From RGIG2161 sp964525525 (GTDB taxonomy: Bacteria; Bacillota; Clostridia; Oscillospirales; CAG-272), in the NCBI GenBank assembly GCA_964525525.1, contig CAZGHD010000006.1, positions 1 to 32,952 of the forward strand: a stretch of DNA of 32,952 bases, read 5' to 3'. The notes beneath the pieces are model-generated. The model worked only from the letters and a program-made list of their open reading frames with translations, had not been told where the DNA came from and did no database searches. A program made the translations under genes and the position numbers. Shown piece by piece: positions 14,027 through 23,557 of this stretch (position 1 is its first letter; the number at the start of each line of letters is the position of its first letter).

Positions 14027-17000
14027 TCAGAACATAGAAAATTGGTTAGTTTCTGAAAGTCCGTCAAGAACTCCGTTGTCAGCCAGTATTTCGATAACGC
14101 TTTTAGTTACCTTTGAGCTTTGCTGGAGCTCTTCTACCGAGAATATTTCACCCTCATCTCTTACCGCCTGGATACTCTTTGCCGCGTTTTCGCCAACGCC
14201 GTTAAGAGCGGTGAACGGCATACGGATAGCGCCGTCCTCGGGTAGGAATGCAAATGCATCAGATTTATAAAGGTTGACGGGCAGGAACTTGATTCCGCGC
14301 GCAAGCGCTTCCTCAACCAGCTGAAGAGTGGCAAACATCGCATTCTCCTTTTGAGATGCTTCCATTCCCTTTTCCTTTATTTCCTCGAGCTTACGGCGCA
14401 CACCCTGCTTTCCTCTCGATACTATTTCAGCATCGAATCCGCCGGGAGCTGCCGTAAAGAATCCGGCGTAAAACTCAAGCGGCATATGTACTTTATACCA
14501 CGCGATGCGTATCGCACTCATAATATACGCCGCCGCGTGCGCTTTCGGGAACATGTAACGTATTTTCTGAAGTGAGTCTATATACCAATCGGGTACGTTG
14601 TGCTCCTTCATCGCCGCCATCATGTCGTCGGGAATAGGTTTACCTTTTTTATTTTTTCTGACCATTTCCATTATCTTAAAGGACATACTGTTATCAAGAC
14701 CGTAATTGATAAGGTCAAGCATTATACCGTCACGGGTACCGATAACGTGACCGAGGTCGCAGGTACCGCTGTCGATCAAGTCCTTTGCATTTCCAAGCCA
14801 CACGCCCTCTCCGTGGGTAAGGCCGGACACCTGAATAAGGTCAGCGAAATCTTTGGGTTTTGAGTCTATCAAAACGGGCTTTACAAAGCTTGTACCAAGT
14901 TCGGGAATACCGAGAGTTCCCGTATCACTGTCGAAAAGATCAGACGGCTTTATACCAAGCGGTTCGGTTCCGGTAAACAGCTTATAAACGTCCGGGTCGT
15001 TCATTTTTACGTCCATTACGCTGGTATTGGTAAATCTCTCGATCGCCTTATACTTGGTGGGCACATCGTGTCCGAGCTCGTCAAGCTTCAGTATCGTATC
15101 GTGAAGATAGCTGAACGCGAAGTGCGTGGTTATCGTATCCGAATTAGGATCGTCCGCGGGATGCTGAACGGGAGTAAAATCGTATATCTCATATTCCTTC
15201 GGTATAACGATGATACCGCCGGGGTGCTGACCGGTAGTTCTCTTAACACCGACACAGCGCGAGATGATACGGCTTATCTCCGCTTTTCCGAGGGATATTT
15301 CCTTGCTCTCAATATACTTATTGACAAAGCCGTATGCTGTCTTGTCCGCAAGAGTACCGAGAGTTCCCGCGCGGAAAACGATCTCCTTGCCCAAAAGATC
15401 ACCCGTGTATTTATGCACCTTACCCTGTACCTCACCCGAGAAGTTCAGGTCAATATCAGGTGACTTGTCGCCGTAGAAGCCCAGGAAGGTCTCAAACGGA
15501 ATATCGTGTCCGTCAGAATACATAAGCTCTCCGCACACGGGACAGTTTTTATCGGGATAGTCAAAGCCCGAGCCGTATTTACCCTCGTTTGAAAAGTCGC
15601 TGTACTTGCACTTACGGCAAACGTAGTGAGGGGGAAGCGGATTAACCTCCGAAATACCGCCCGCAAACGCAACGTAAGAAGAACCAACCGAGCCTCGCGA
15701 GCCTACGAGATACCCTTGGCTCTCGCTGTATTTAACCAGCTTACGCGCGATCATATAAAGCACGGCAAAGCCGTTTTTGATAATAGAGGTAAGCTCTTTG
15801 TCAAGTCTGTTTTTTACAATATCGGGAAGCGGAGAACCGTAAATCGACTCGGAGAACGAATAACATTCCCTCTCAAGATCCTCCTCTGCGCCTTCGATAC
15901 TCGGGGTATACGTGCCCTTGGGGATAGGTCTTACGTCACCTATCATATCGGCTATCATGTTCGGGTTGGTTATAACCACTTCTTTGGCTTTTTCCTCACC
16001 GAGATAGGAGAATTCCTCAAGCATCTCGTCGGTCGTTCGCATATAAAGTCCGACATCTCTGTCGGCGTCCTTGAACTTCATTCCGGCAAGCAGTATCTTT
16101 CTGTAAAGCTCGTCCTCTTTGTTCATAAAATGCACGTCACAGGTAGCAACTACCGGTTTGCCGGATTTTTCTCCGAGCGCAACTATTCTGCGGTTGAAAT
16201 CTCTTAACTGCTCGTCACTTGTTGCCTGTCCGCTATCAAGCAGGAATCGGTTATTGCATATCGGCTGAATTTCAAGATAGTCGTAAAAATCCGCGATAGC
16301 CAAAAGCTCTGCCTCGGTTTTATTTTCAAGCAACGCCGAAAAAAGCTCGCCCGCTTCGCACGCCGAACCGATAATAAGTCCGTCCCTGTGCGCTTCAAGC
16401 ACACTTTTGGGAATTCTCGGTACTTTTTTATAGTAATCAAGGTAGCTCGCGGAAATCAGCTTGTAAAGATTTTTAAGTCCCACAGCATCCTTGACTAAAA
16501 TTATCTGGTGATAGGTTTTGAGCTTGAGCGGATCTGCGCCCTCGCTCATAGTCTCGATCATCTGAGGAATACTCTCAACGCCTTCAACCTTCAGCTTCTC
16601 CGCCATGCAAGCAAAGATACGTCCAAGTATAGCCGCGTCGTCACACGCACGGTGATGATTAAAATCGCCAAGTCCGAAATATTCAGCAAGATTATCAAGC
16701 TTGTGTCTTTTAAGATCGGGGTTTACGTATCTCGAAAGCGCAACGGTATCAAGATACGGATTGTCAAACGGAATACCCAGCGAATCCGCTGCAAATCTTA
16801 TAAAGCTTATATCAAAGGTCGCATTATGTGCGATAAGCAGACGGTCTCCCGCAAACTCAAGGAAACTTTTCAGAGCTTCTTCTATCTTGGGCGCACCCGC
16901 AACCATCTCGTCGGTGATGGACGTCAGCTTGGTTATCTCCTCGGGAATATGGCACTCGGGGTCAACGAAGGTATTGAACTCCGATACTATCTCGCCGTGC

Positions 17001-18466
17001 GATAAAAGAACCGCGCCTATCTCTGTGATCTTGCAGTTCATCGGAGAAAGTCCGGTGGTCTCTATATCGAACACGACGAAATCACCGTCAAGATCGGAAT
17101 CACACTCTCCGTATACCGCGCGGGCCGTATCGTCAACGAAGTACGCCTCCATACCGTAAAGCACCTTCATCTCGAGCTTTTCAGCGGTCTCCATGGCCTC
17201 TGGAAACGCCTGAACGTTACCGTGGTCGGTTATCGCAACCGCGCGATGTCCCCACGCGTGCGCGGTCTTTACGATTTCAGCGGGAGTGATTATAGCGTCC
17301 ATCGTGGACATATTAGTGTGAAGATGAAGCTCAACTCGCTTCTCTTCGGCAGTGTCTTTTCTTTTCAGCTTTTTGACCTTGATCGCAGCTTTGGGATGGA
17401 AAACTAACTCCTGATCGAATTTATCAAGTCGAGCGTTTCCGCTTACCGCAACAACGTCGCCCTGTGAGATAGCGCCGGTAAAGTCTATCAGTTTTTGCGC
17501 TTCCTCACGCTGCTCGGGAGACATATCCTCTTTTTGCTCATATGAGAGTTTCATATATATAGACGAGTCGCCGTCGTAAATTCCGATAGTGTAGCTTACA
17601 CGCTCACCGCCCTTGAATTCACGCGAGGACACCTCAAAAATCTCGCCTATGATAATCGTGCGTCTGCCGGAAGTAAGGTCGCGGATCTTGGTAACGCCTT
17701 TAAGTTCAAAATCCTCCCCGAAAAAAAGTTCGGGAGCGGAAAGATCGTACTTCATCGTACCAATGTCAAGGCGGTCTCCGTCTATTATTGCCTCTCCGCC
17801 GTCATCTGAGGAAAGAGACGCAACTCTCCTGTAAACCGGTTTTTCTTCCTCCGGCTCAGGTGGAGGCGCGTTTTCCGCCGCCTCTCTTGCGGCGATCTCC
17901 GCGTTTATCACCGATACCGATGCGTTTTTCTCCTTTTCCATTCGCTCGCGCCACTCTGAATTTGCCCTGTCGCTGTCAGATGACGTTTCAAACGAAACGG
18001 TGTATCTTCGTGAGAACTCGGAATATATTATGTTGGATATTACCTCTCCCGTTCCCGCACCGCGCAAAAGCTCCATTCCGCCGTTGCCAAACGGGATCTT
18101 TACGGTTATAGCATCTCCGTTTATTTCGTATTCGTAAGAGTAAAAAAAGCCGTTTGCAACTACACCTACGCGATTTGCCTCGGTGAGTATCTGCGGCATA
18201 TATTCCGCCGAAAAAAGCTCGGCGGGATAGTGAGGCAATATTTTAACTGCATTCAATTCGTATACAGCCTTGATATTACCCTCAAGCTCGTAAAGCTCGT
18301 TTTTATGTACTATCGAGGGAAAGGACGCTTCTATCTCAAGTATCCTGCGCTCGTTATCCGCCCGCAGACGTACGTCGTGCGCCGCCTCGAGTATCTGACG
18401 CTGAGACGGAGACGGAGAAAACTTTTTGAGTATCTGCGTCAAAGATTTTTCGGTATTTGCACTCAT
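14027..18466 (-). CDS. polC: DNA polymerase III alpha subunit, Gram-positive type PolC
   Basis: PolC is the main leading-strand replicative polymerase of Firmicutes, with built-in 3'-5' proofreading. It has 1479 residues. In order: an N-terminal region and an OB-like fold up to about 365; a PHP domain starting near 387 (VELHLHTNMSTMDAI, AITDHGN); a DEDDh exonuclease inserted in it from about 463 (VFDIETTGL at 465-473, AHNATFD, HRACDDA); PHP continuing to about 820; then the polymerase core. GSRGSVGSS lies near 922; zinc-knuckle pairs are CRKC (950-953) and CPVC (975-978); catalytic aspartates are in PDIDLNF near 1003-1009. The protein ends in QFSMF, a sliding-clamp-binding motif. ATG overlaps the ispG stop by four bases (ATGA), with GAGGAGCGG upstream. 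It ends the pyrH-led operon. Confidence 0.98.
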   Translation of the reverse strand: MSANTEKSLTQILKKFSPSPSQRQILEAAHDVRLRADNERRILEIEASFPSIVHKNELYELEGNIKAVYELNAVKILPHYPAELFSAEYMPQILTEANRVGVVANGFFYSYEYEINGDAITVKIPFGNGGMELLRGAGTGEVISNIIYSEFSRRYTVSFETSSDSDRANSEWRERMEKEKNASVSVINAEIAAREAAENAPPPEPEEEKPVYRRVASLSSDDGGEAIIDGDRLDIGTMKYDLSAPELFFGEDFELKGVTKIRDLTSGRRTIIIGEIFEVSSREFKGGERVSYTIGIYDGDSSIYMKLSYEQKEDMSPEQREEAQKLIDFTGAISQGDVVAVSGNARLDKFDQELVFHPKAAIKVKKLKRKDTAEEKRVELHLHTNMSTMDAIITPAEIVKTAHAWGHRAVAITDHGNVQAFPEAMETAEKLEMKVLYGMEAYFVDDTARAVYGECDSDLDGDFVVFDIETTGLSPMNCKITEIGAVLLSHGEIVSEFNTFVDPECHIPEEITKLTSITDEMVAGAPKIEEALKSFLEFAGDRLLIAHNATFDISFIRFAADSLGIPFDNPYLDTVALSRYVNPDLKRHKLDNLAEYFGLGDFNHHRACDDAAILGRIFACMAEKLKVEGVESIPQMIETMSEGADPLKLKTYHQIILVKDAVGLKNLYKLISASYLDYYKKVPRIPKSVLEAHRDGLIIGSACEAGELFSALLENKTEAELLAIADFYDYLEIQPICNNRFLLDSGQATSDEQLRDFNRRIVALGEKSGKPVVATCDVHFMNKEDELYRKILLAGMKFKDADRDVGLYMRTTDEMLEEFSYLGEEKAKEVVITNPNMIADMIGDVRPIPKGTYTPSIEGAEEDLERECYSFSESIYGSPLPDIVKNRLDKELTSIIKNGFAVLYMIARKLVKYSESQGYLVGSRGSVGSSYVAFAGGISEVNPLPPHYVCRKCKYSDFSNEGKYGSGFDYPDKNCPVCGELMYSDGHDIPFETFLGFYGDKSPDIDLNFSGEVQGKVHKYTGDLLGKEIVFRAGTLGTLADKTAYGFVNKYIESKEISLGKAEISRIISRCVGVKRTTGQHPGGIIVIPKEYEIYDFTPVQHPADDPNSDTITTHFAFSYLHDTILKLDELGHDVPTKYKAIERFTNTSVMDVKMNDPDVYKLFTGTEPLGIKPSDLFDSDTGTLGIPELGTSFVKPVLIDSKPKDFADLIQVSGLTHGEGVWLGNAKDLIDSGTCDLGHVIGTRDGIMLDLINYGLDNSMSFKIMEMVRKNKKGKPIPDDMMAAMKEHNVPDWYIDSLQKIRYMFPKAHAAAYIMSAIRIAWYKVHMPLEFYAGFFTAAPGGFDAEIVSRGKQGVRRKLEEIKEKGMEASQKENAMFATLQLVEEALARGIKFLPVNLYKSDAFAFLPEDGAIRMPFTALNGVGENAAKSIQAVRDEGEIFSVEELQQSSKVTKSVIEILADNGVLDGLSETNQFSMF

Positions 18467-19560
18467 TTTTTCATCCGCTCCTCCTCTGCCATAATTTTTA
18501 TCTCTCTTATCAGCGTTTCGATAACCTCGTCTTCGCTGATCTTTCTCACCGTTTTTCCACGCTTAAAAAGCACAGCCTCGCCGTCGCCTCCTGCGATACC
18601 TATATCTGCCTCGCGCGCCTCACCCGGACCGTTTACGACACAGCCCATAACAGCTACCTTTATCGGAAGATCGGTTATTCCCTCTTTTTCTGCTGCCGCT
18701 TCAAAACGCTCGGCAAGTCCGATAAGATCTATCTTTGTGCGTCCGCAGGTGGGACAGGAAACGACGGTCATACCGTCCTTACCGCATCCGCAAGCCTTGA
18801 GTATCTCTTTTGCGGCGTATATCTCCTCGACCGGGTCAGCGGTAAGAGAAACTCTCACCGTATCTCCGATTCCGTCGCACAAAAGCGATCCCATACCTAT
18901 CGCATTTTTTATAGTTCCCTGCATTTTGGTTCCCGCCTCGGTAACGCCGATATGAAGCGGAAAATCGCACTGTTTTGCTAAAAGGCGGTTTGCCTCGATC
19001 ATTTCTTTTACGGTAGAGGATTTTATGGATATAACTATATCCTCAAACGCGTGTCTTGTAAGAAGTTCCGCGTGGTATAGCGCACTTTCTGCGAGAGCTT
19101 CAGCCGTCGGTGCTCCGTATTTTTGAAGAATATTTTTTTCAAGGGAGCCGCCGTTGACTCCGATACGTATCGGCACACCTGCGGCAGACGCCGCCTCCGC
19201 AACCTCTTTTACCTTGCCGTCGCTTCCGATATTGCCCGGATTTATTCTCACTTTATCAATTCCGGCAGCAATAGATGCGAGCGCGATCTTATAATCAAAA
19301 TGAATATCCGCAACTATCGGAATATTGAGTTTGCAGGCTTTTATCTTTTTGATAGTTTCTACCGATTCAATATCCGGCACGGTGATACGCACCACGTCGC
19401 ATCCCGCCCCTTTGAGTGCTTCGATCTGAGCGATGGTAGCCGCGTGATCGCGGGTATCGGTATTAGTCATAGACTGAATGGCAATAGGATTGTTACCGCC
19501 AATCATCAGAGTGCCGATATTAACTATTCTGCTCTTTCTGCGAAGCACGTTCAAACTCAT
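18463..19560 (-). CDS. ispG: 4-hydroxy-3-methylbut-2-en-1-yl diphosphate synthase IspG (GcpE)
   Basis: IspG is the [4Fe-4S] enzyme that converts MEcPP to HMBPP in the MEP isoprenoid pathway. Cluster ligands are Cys269 and Cys272 (SCPTCGR), Cys307 (MGCVVNGPGE) and Glu314, close to the Escherichia coli positions. The N-terminal TIM-barrel begins with a typical IGGNNPIAIQSMTNTDT. The length of 365 is normal. The ATG has GAGGTGGAAAA upstream. It lies 22 bases after rseP and overlaps polC by four bases. With dxr and uppS nearby, this operon holds two MEP steps plus the enzyme that uses their product. Confidence 0.97.
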   Translation of the reverse strand: MSLNVLRRKSRIVNIGTLMIGGNNPIAIQSMTNTDTRDHAATIAQIEALKGAGCDVVRITVPDIESVETIKKIKACKLNIPIVADIHFDYKIALASIAAGIDKVRINPGNIGSDGKVKEVAEAASAAGVPIRIGVNGGSLEKNILQKYGAPTAEALAESALYHAELLTRHAFEDIVISIKSSTVKEMIEANRLLAKQCDFPLHIGVTEAGTKMQGTIKNAIGMGSLLCDGIGDTVRVSLTADPVEEIYAAKEILKACGCGKDGMTVVSCPTCGRTKIDLIGLAERFEAAAEKEGITDLPIKVAVMGCVVNGPGEAREADIGIAGGDGEAVLFKRGKTVRKISEDEVIETLIREIKIMAEEERMKK

Positions 19561-19582
19561 TTTTCCACCTCAAAATTTAAAT

Positions 19583-20641
19583 TCAAACTATAAGTGAAAT
19601 CACGTCTTTTACCGAAACGAAAATTATAAACAGCATAAGCACGCAAAGTCCTGCAAAATTCACGTATGCCTCGTATTTCGGATTTACCGGTTTTCTTCTG
19701 AAAAACTCTATTACAAGGAACAACAAGCGTCCGCCGTCAAGCGCCGGAATGGGAATCAGGTTAAACACGCCGAGGTTCATCGTTATAACAACGAAGAAAT
19801 ACGCAAGCGTTTCGCCGCCTGCCGCCGCCGCGTCTGTTATCGCGCCGGTGATACCAACAGGTCCGGAAACCTGTTCAACACCAAAACGTCCTGTAATCAA
19901 TCCGGTAAACGACTGCCATATCATTTTAATTGTAGAAGCAGAGCGGAATACCGCGTGCTTTACAACGTTAACGAAAGTTTTTTCCTCAACGTAGACCTTA
20001 AAGTCCATTTCACCGCCGGTCATTCCGTCCTCTGTAAAGGTCGGGAAAGAAATATCCTCCAAAAGCACTTTCTCTCCGTTTCTCTTTACGAGAATATCAA
20101 GCGGCTCGTGACCGTTATACATTATCTCATAAACTATCTCTTCAGCCGTGTGTACCGACGCGCCGTTTATCTCGATAATGGTATCTCCTACCGCAAGTCC
20201 CTGCTCACAGCTCACCGCACCATCGTTAAACTGCGCGACGGTTGGAGACGCTAATGCGTCGGAGGAGATAACTATCGCGCTCATAACGATAATTCCGAGC
20301 AGGATATTCATTATCGCGCCCGCAGAAACTATTATAAATCTCTGCCAGACCGGCTTTTTTCTGAATGAGTTGGGCGGGAGTTCTTCGCCCTCCCCTTCAA
20401 GGTCGTCCTCGCCCATATTGACGAAACCGCCTATCGGAAAAAGACGCAGAGTGTAAAGTATACCGGTTTTTTTTGATTTTTTCTGAAATATCTTCGGCCC
20501 CATTCCTATCGCAAATTCGATAACGTTTACGCCGAACATTCTTGCGGTAATGAAATGTCCGAATTCGTGAATAAAAATAAGCACGCCGAAAATTAATATT
20601 GCGAGTATAATATAAAGGATCTGCATAATTATCTGGTTCAT
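19583..20641 (-). CDS. rseP: Site-2 zinc metalloprotease RseP/RasP
   Basis: This is an intramembrane protease that cleaves anti-sigma factors and leftover signal peptides. The zinc motif HEFGH is at residues 25-29 within the first membrane helix. One PDZ domain lies in the middle (GLAVGDTIIEINGASVHTAE), and the third zinc ligand is in IPIPALDGGRLLF near the C-terminus, followed by a final membrane helix. The length of 352 with one PDZ is usual for Firmicutes. The ATG follows CGGAGATCGAT. It sits 40 bases after dxr in the standard cdsA-dxr-rseP order. Confidence 0.96.
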   Translation of the reverse strand: MNQIIMQILYIILAILIFGVLIFIHEFGHFITARMFGVNVIEFAIGMGPKIFQKKSKKTGILYTLRLFPIGGFVNMGEDDLEGEGEELPPNSFRKKPVWQRFIIVSAGAIMNILLGIIVMSAIVISSDALASPTVAQFNDGAVSCEQGLAVGDTIIEINGASVHTAEEIVYEIMYNGHEPLDILVKRNGEKVLLEDISFPTFTEDGMTGGEMDFKVYVEEKTFVNVVKHAVFRSASTIKMIWQSFTGLITGRFGVEQVSGPVGITGAITDAAAAGGETLAYFFVVITMNLGVFNLIPIPALDGGRLLFLVIEFFRRKPVNPKYEAYVNFAGLCVLMLFIIFVSVKDVISLIV

Positions 20642-20681
20642 ATCGATCTCCGTTCAAAACGCCGGCGCGACGAGTACAAGG

Positions 20682-21845
20682 TCACGCCAATCTTTTTATA
20701 AGCTCATACGAATAAACTCTTGCCTCATCGTCAGCGGCAAGATAGTCGTCTAAACTCGGATTGTCGATCATAGGTGAATTTTCCACTGCGGCCTCAACTA
20801 TATCCGGTATTTTGGTAAACGCGATCTTTCCGTCAAGGAAAGCGGATACCGCGGTCTCGTCTGCGGCGTTGAGCACCGCAGTAGAGATACCTCCGCGCCT
20901 GAACGCGCTTTTTGCAAGCTCAAGGCAGGGGAAATTCTCGTTATCGGGAACACCAAAATTAAGCGAGGTAAGTGTAGAAAAATCAAGAGGTTTGATAACT
21001 GCTTCTGCCCTCTCGGGATAAGTCACCGCATACTGGATGCAAAGGCGCATATCCGGCACTGCAAGCTGTGCGATGACCGCGTTATCAATGTATTCCACCA
21101 TCGAGTGGATTATGCTTTCACGCTGTACGACTACCTCTATATCGTCAAGAGAAACGCCGAAAAGCCACGCCGCTTCAATAACCTCAAAGCCTTTGTTCAT
21201 CAAGGTGCCGCTATCTATCGTTATTCTCGGTCCCATGCTCCAAGTAGGATGACGAAGCGCGTCCTCAGGGGTTATTTTTTCCATTTCTTCGCGAGTCATA
21301 CCGTAATAACGACCGCCCGACGCAGTAAGAAGTATCTTTTTCACAGCCTTTCGCTCCGCGCCGATACACTGGAATATCGCGCTGTGCTCACTGTCAACCG
21401 GAATGATCTCTACCCCGTTCTTTTCCGCAAGCTCGGTAACAAGCGCGCCTGCGATAACAAGCGACTCCTTATTTGCCAAGGCTATTCTTTTTTTGCACTT
21501 AACCGCTTCAAGCGTCGGGATAAGCCCCGCTTTTCCGGTGATTGAATTCAAAACTATATCCGAGCCGCTACGGTTTATAAGTTCGGGAATCGCACACTCT
21601 CCCGCAAAGATCTCGGTATCAGTGTCACTGCACTTAACCTTCAAGTCTCTTGCGGTTTTATCGTCTTTCACGGCGCAAAAACGAGGGCGAAATTCTCTTA
21701 TCTGTTCTTCAAGAAGTGCAACGTTGCTGTAACCCGAGATACCCTCGACCGTGATACCGCTTTTTTTCGCGACGTCAAGCGCCTGTCTGCCGACAGAGCC
21801 GGTGGAGCCGAGGATAACTATTTTGGATCGGTCTATATTATTCAT
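20682..21845 (-). CDS. dxr: 1-deoxy-D-xylulose 5-phosphate reductoisomerase Dxr (IspC)
   Basis: Dxr makes MEP from DXP with NADPH, the first committed step of the MEP pathway. The nucleotide-binding loop GSTGSVG is at residues 13-19. Metal and substrate blocks are VDSEHSAIFQ, TASGGRYYG and HPTWSMGPRITIDS, then GTLMNKGFEVIEA. The frame extends to a TTG at 21854, but ATG at 21845 has AAGGAAAG nine bases upstream and gives the usual N-terminus. The active-site loop reads SGGRYYG where most relatives have SGGPFRG-like sequence, which is a mild divergence. It follows cdsA by 15 bases. Confidence 0.96.
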   Translation of the reverse strand: MNNIDRSKIVILGSTGSVGRQALDVAKKSGITVEGISGYSNVALLEEQIREFRPRFCAVKDDKTARDLKVKCSDTDTEIFAGECAIPELINRSGSDIVLNSITGKAGLIPTLEAVKCKKRIALANKESLVIAGALVTELAEKNGVEIIPVDSEHSAIFQCIGAERKAVKKILLTASGGRYYGMTREEMEKITPEDALRHPTWSMGPRITIDSGTLMNKGFEVIEAAWLFGVSLDDIEVVVQRESIIHSMVEYIDNAVIAQLAVPDMRLCIQYAVTYPERAEAVIKPLDFSTLTSLNFGVPDNENFPCLELAKSAFRRGGISTAVLNAADETAVSAFLDGKIAFTKIPDIVEAAVENSPMIDNPSLDDYLAADDEARVYSYELIKRLA

Positions 21846-21860
21846 AAAACTCAACTTTCC

Positions 21861-22694
21861 TTATACAAAAAGCGAAAATTTATCTATAACCGCGCACACG
21901 ATAAGAAGTATCGGCGCGATCGCAATAGCGGAATCAAACCTGTCAAGGAATCCGCCGTGACCGGGAAGTATTTTTCCAAAGTCCTTGATGCCGAATTCTC
22001 TTTTTATAAGAGACGCAACGAGGTCGCCGAGCTGTGATATTACCGAAACACCGACACCTACGATAGCAAGCATTATGTAGTTAGGCTGAGCATTCACCAG
22101 ATAGGATATAAGGTATCCGTATCCTACGAAAGCAAGTGAACAGAAAACAAGTCCGCCAATCGCGCCCTCAACGGTTTTCTTCGGACTGACCTCTTCTATC
22201 AGCTTGTGTCGGCCGAAAAGTCTGCCGGTAAAATACGCAAAAATATCGGTAACGCAAGCCGCTACGAAAACAAGGAAATACAGGTATTCTCCTCCGTCAA
22301 GCTCTCGCAGGAGAGATATTGAGGTGTAACCTATATTCACGTAAAGCACCGCAGAATAACGCAGAGCGGTATCTGATATTTTGATCTTTCCGCGTGAAAG
22401 CACCGACGTAAAGAAAATATAGATAAGAAAAACGTAGAGAACGGTGCACGCCAGCATAAGGAAATTCACCTTATCCGAAATATATCTCGCTCCGATGGGA
22501 AACAGCGCGGAAATAACTGCGGCAGGAACAGAAAAGCTATACTGTTTGATGCATCCAATACAGCGCATCATTTCCATAGTACTGACAAATGAAATAAATG
22601 ATATTGCTATCGGAAAAAGAACCGTGTCTGAAAATATAATGACAGGCAAAACCACGACAAGTAAGACGACGGCAGTAATTATTCTGGTCTTCAT
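21861..22694 (-). CDS. cdsA: Phosphatidate cytidylyltransferase CdsA
   Basis: CdsA makes CDP-diacylglycerol from CTP and phosphatidic acid, the branch point of phospholipid synthesis. It is a membrane protein of 277 residues with about seven or eight hydrophobic segments. The family signature lies at the C-terminus, KILPGHGGFLDRFDS, preceded by VSPKKTVEGAIGG. The ATG is preceded by AAGGAGGAAAAATA and overlaps the uppS stop by one base (TAATG). Neighbours uppS and dxr make this an envelope-lipid block. Confidence 0.97.
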   Translation of the reverse strand: MKTRIITAVVLLVVVLPVIIFSDTVLFPIAISFISFVSTMEMMRCIGCIKQYSFSVPAAVISALFPIGARYISDKVNFLMLACTVLYVFLIYIFFTSVLSRGKIKISDTALRYSAVLYVNIGYTSISLLRELDGGEYLYFLVFVAACVTDIFAYFTGRLFGRHKLIEEVSPKKTVEGAIGGLVFCSLAFVGYGYLISYLVNAQPNYIMLAIVGVGVSVISQLGDLVASLIKREFGIKDFGKILPGHGGFLDRFDSAIAIAPILLIVCAVIDKFSLFV

Positions 22695-23431
22695 TATTTT
22701 TCCTCCTTAATTCTTCCGTACCGTCTGTCGCGGTTATAAAATGCTTTTACTATATCGTCAACGTCAGACGTATCAAGATCCGGCCACAGAATATCGGTAA
22801 AATAGAACTCGGAATAGGACACCTGCCAAAGAAGAAAGTTTGAAAGACGCTGTTCTCCGCCGGTTCTTACGATAACGTCAGGGTCGGGAGACTCTTTTGT
22901 ATAAAGGTGCGAATTTATGTCATCTGCCGTAATATCATCCTTACCCTCTCGGATAAGTGCGCGGCAGGCGTTTACTATTTCATCTCTTCCGCCGTAGTTT
23001 ACAGCGAAATTCAAGGTCAAAGGCTTGTCCTTTGATACCTCTTCAAGGTTTATCATTTTCTCTCTGAGTTCTTCTGTAAATATTGCTTTGTCGCCGATAA
23101 AAATATATCTTACGTTGTTTTTGTCAAGATCACGCAAAGCTTCGTCAAGATAATCGGAAAGAAGCGCCATTATAGCGTTGACTTCTCTCTCGGGACGTTT
23201 CCAGTTCTCGGTTGAAAAAGCGTATATCGTAACGTATTTTATTCCTATATCTCCACAGTAAAGCGCGATTTTCTTAAAGGTCTGCGCGCCGACCTTGTGA
23301 CCGTATTCACGTGGGAGTGATCTTTTCTTTGCCCAACGACCGTTGCCGTCCATTATAAACGCTATATGATTTAAGCGCTCGTCTACGGTTACCGCCTCGG
23401 TGTTGCGGTTCTTTTTACTTTTGAAAAACAT
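22694..23431 (-). CDS. uppS: Isoprenyl transferase (undecaprenyl diphosphate synthase) UppS
   Basis: UppS is a cis-prenyltransferase that makes the C55 lipid carrier for peptidoglycan and other wall polymers. The catalytic Asp28 is in AFIMDGNGRWAKKR, followed by GHKVGAQTFK. C-terminal substrate-binding blocks are VIVRTGGEQRLSNFL and YTDILWPD-like FTDILWPD. The frame is open to 23479, but ATG at 23431 (MFFKSKKNRN) with GGAG six bases upstream gives the expected length of 245. The stretch between it and frr contains a strong hairpin. Confidence 0.97.
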   Translation of the reverse strand: MFFKSKKNRNTEAVTVDERLNHIAFIMDGNGRWAKKRSLPREYGHKVGAQTFKKIALYCGDIGIKYVTIYAFSTENWKRPEREVNAIMALLSDYLDEALRDLDKNNVRYIFIGDKAIFTEELREKMINLEEVSKDKPLTLNFAVNYGGRDEIVNACRALIREGKDDITADDINSHLYTKESPDPDVIVRTGGEQRLSNFLLWQVSYSEFYFTDILWPDLDTSDVDDIVKAFYNRDRRYGRIKEEK

Positions 23432-23478
23432 CAGTTTCTCCGTTCTAACTAAAACATTAAAAAAGATTACAAAAGCCA

Positions 23479-23509
23479 AGCCTTTTCCCGCGCTTTGCGG
23501 GAAAAGGCT
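23479..23509 (-). terminator. Strong hairpin between frr and uppS; possible partial terminator
   Basis: AGCCTTTTCCCGC pairs perfectly with GCGGGAAAAGGCT around a 5-base loop (13-bp stem). On the minus strand a T-rich stretch follows at a short distance (GGCTTTTGTAATCTTTTTT) rather than directly, so termination may be partial. It could lower uppS-polC transcription relative to pyrH-frr, or mark an RNA-processing point. I saw no clear promoter between it and uppS. Confidence 0.55.
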
Positions 23510-23557
23510 CTGACATTCTGCTTTTCGGCAGAGACAAAAATCAAAAAGCCGACTGCC

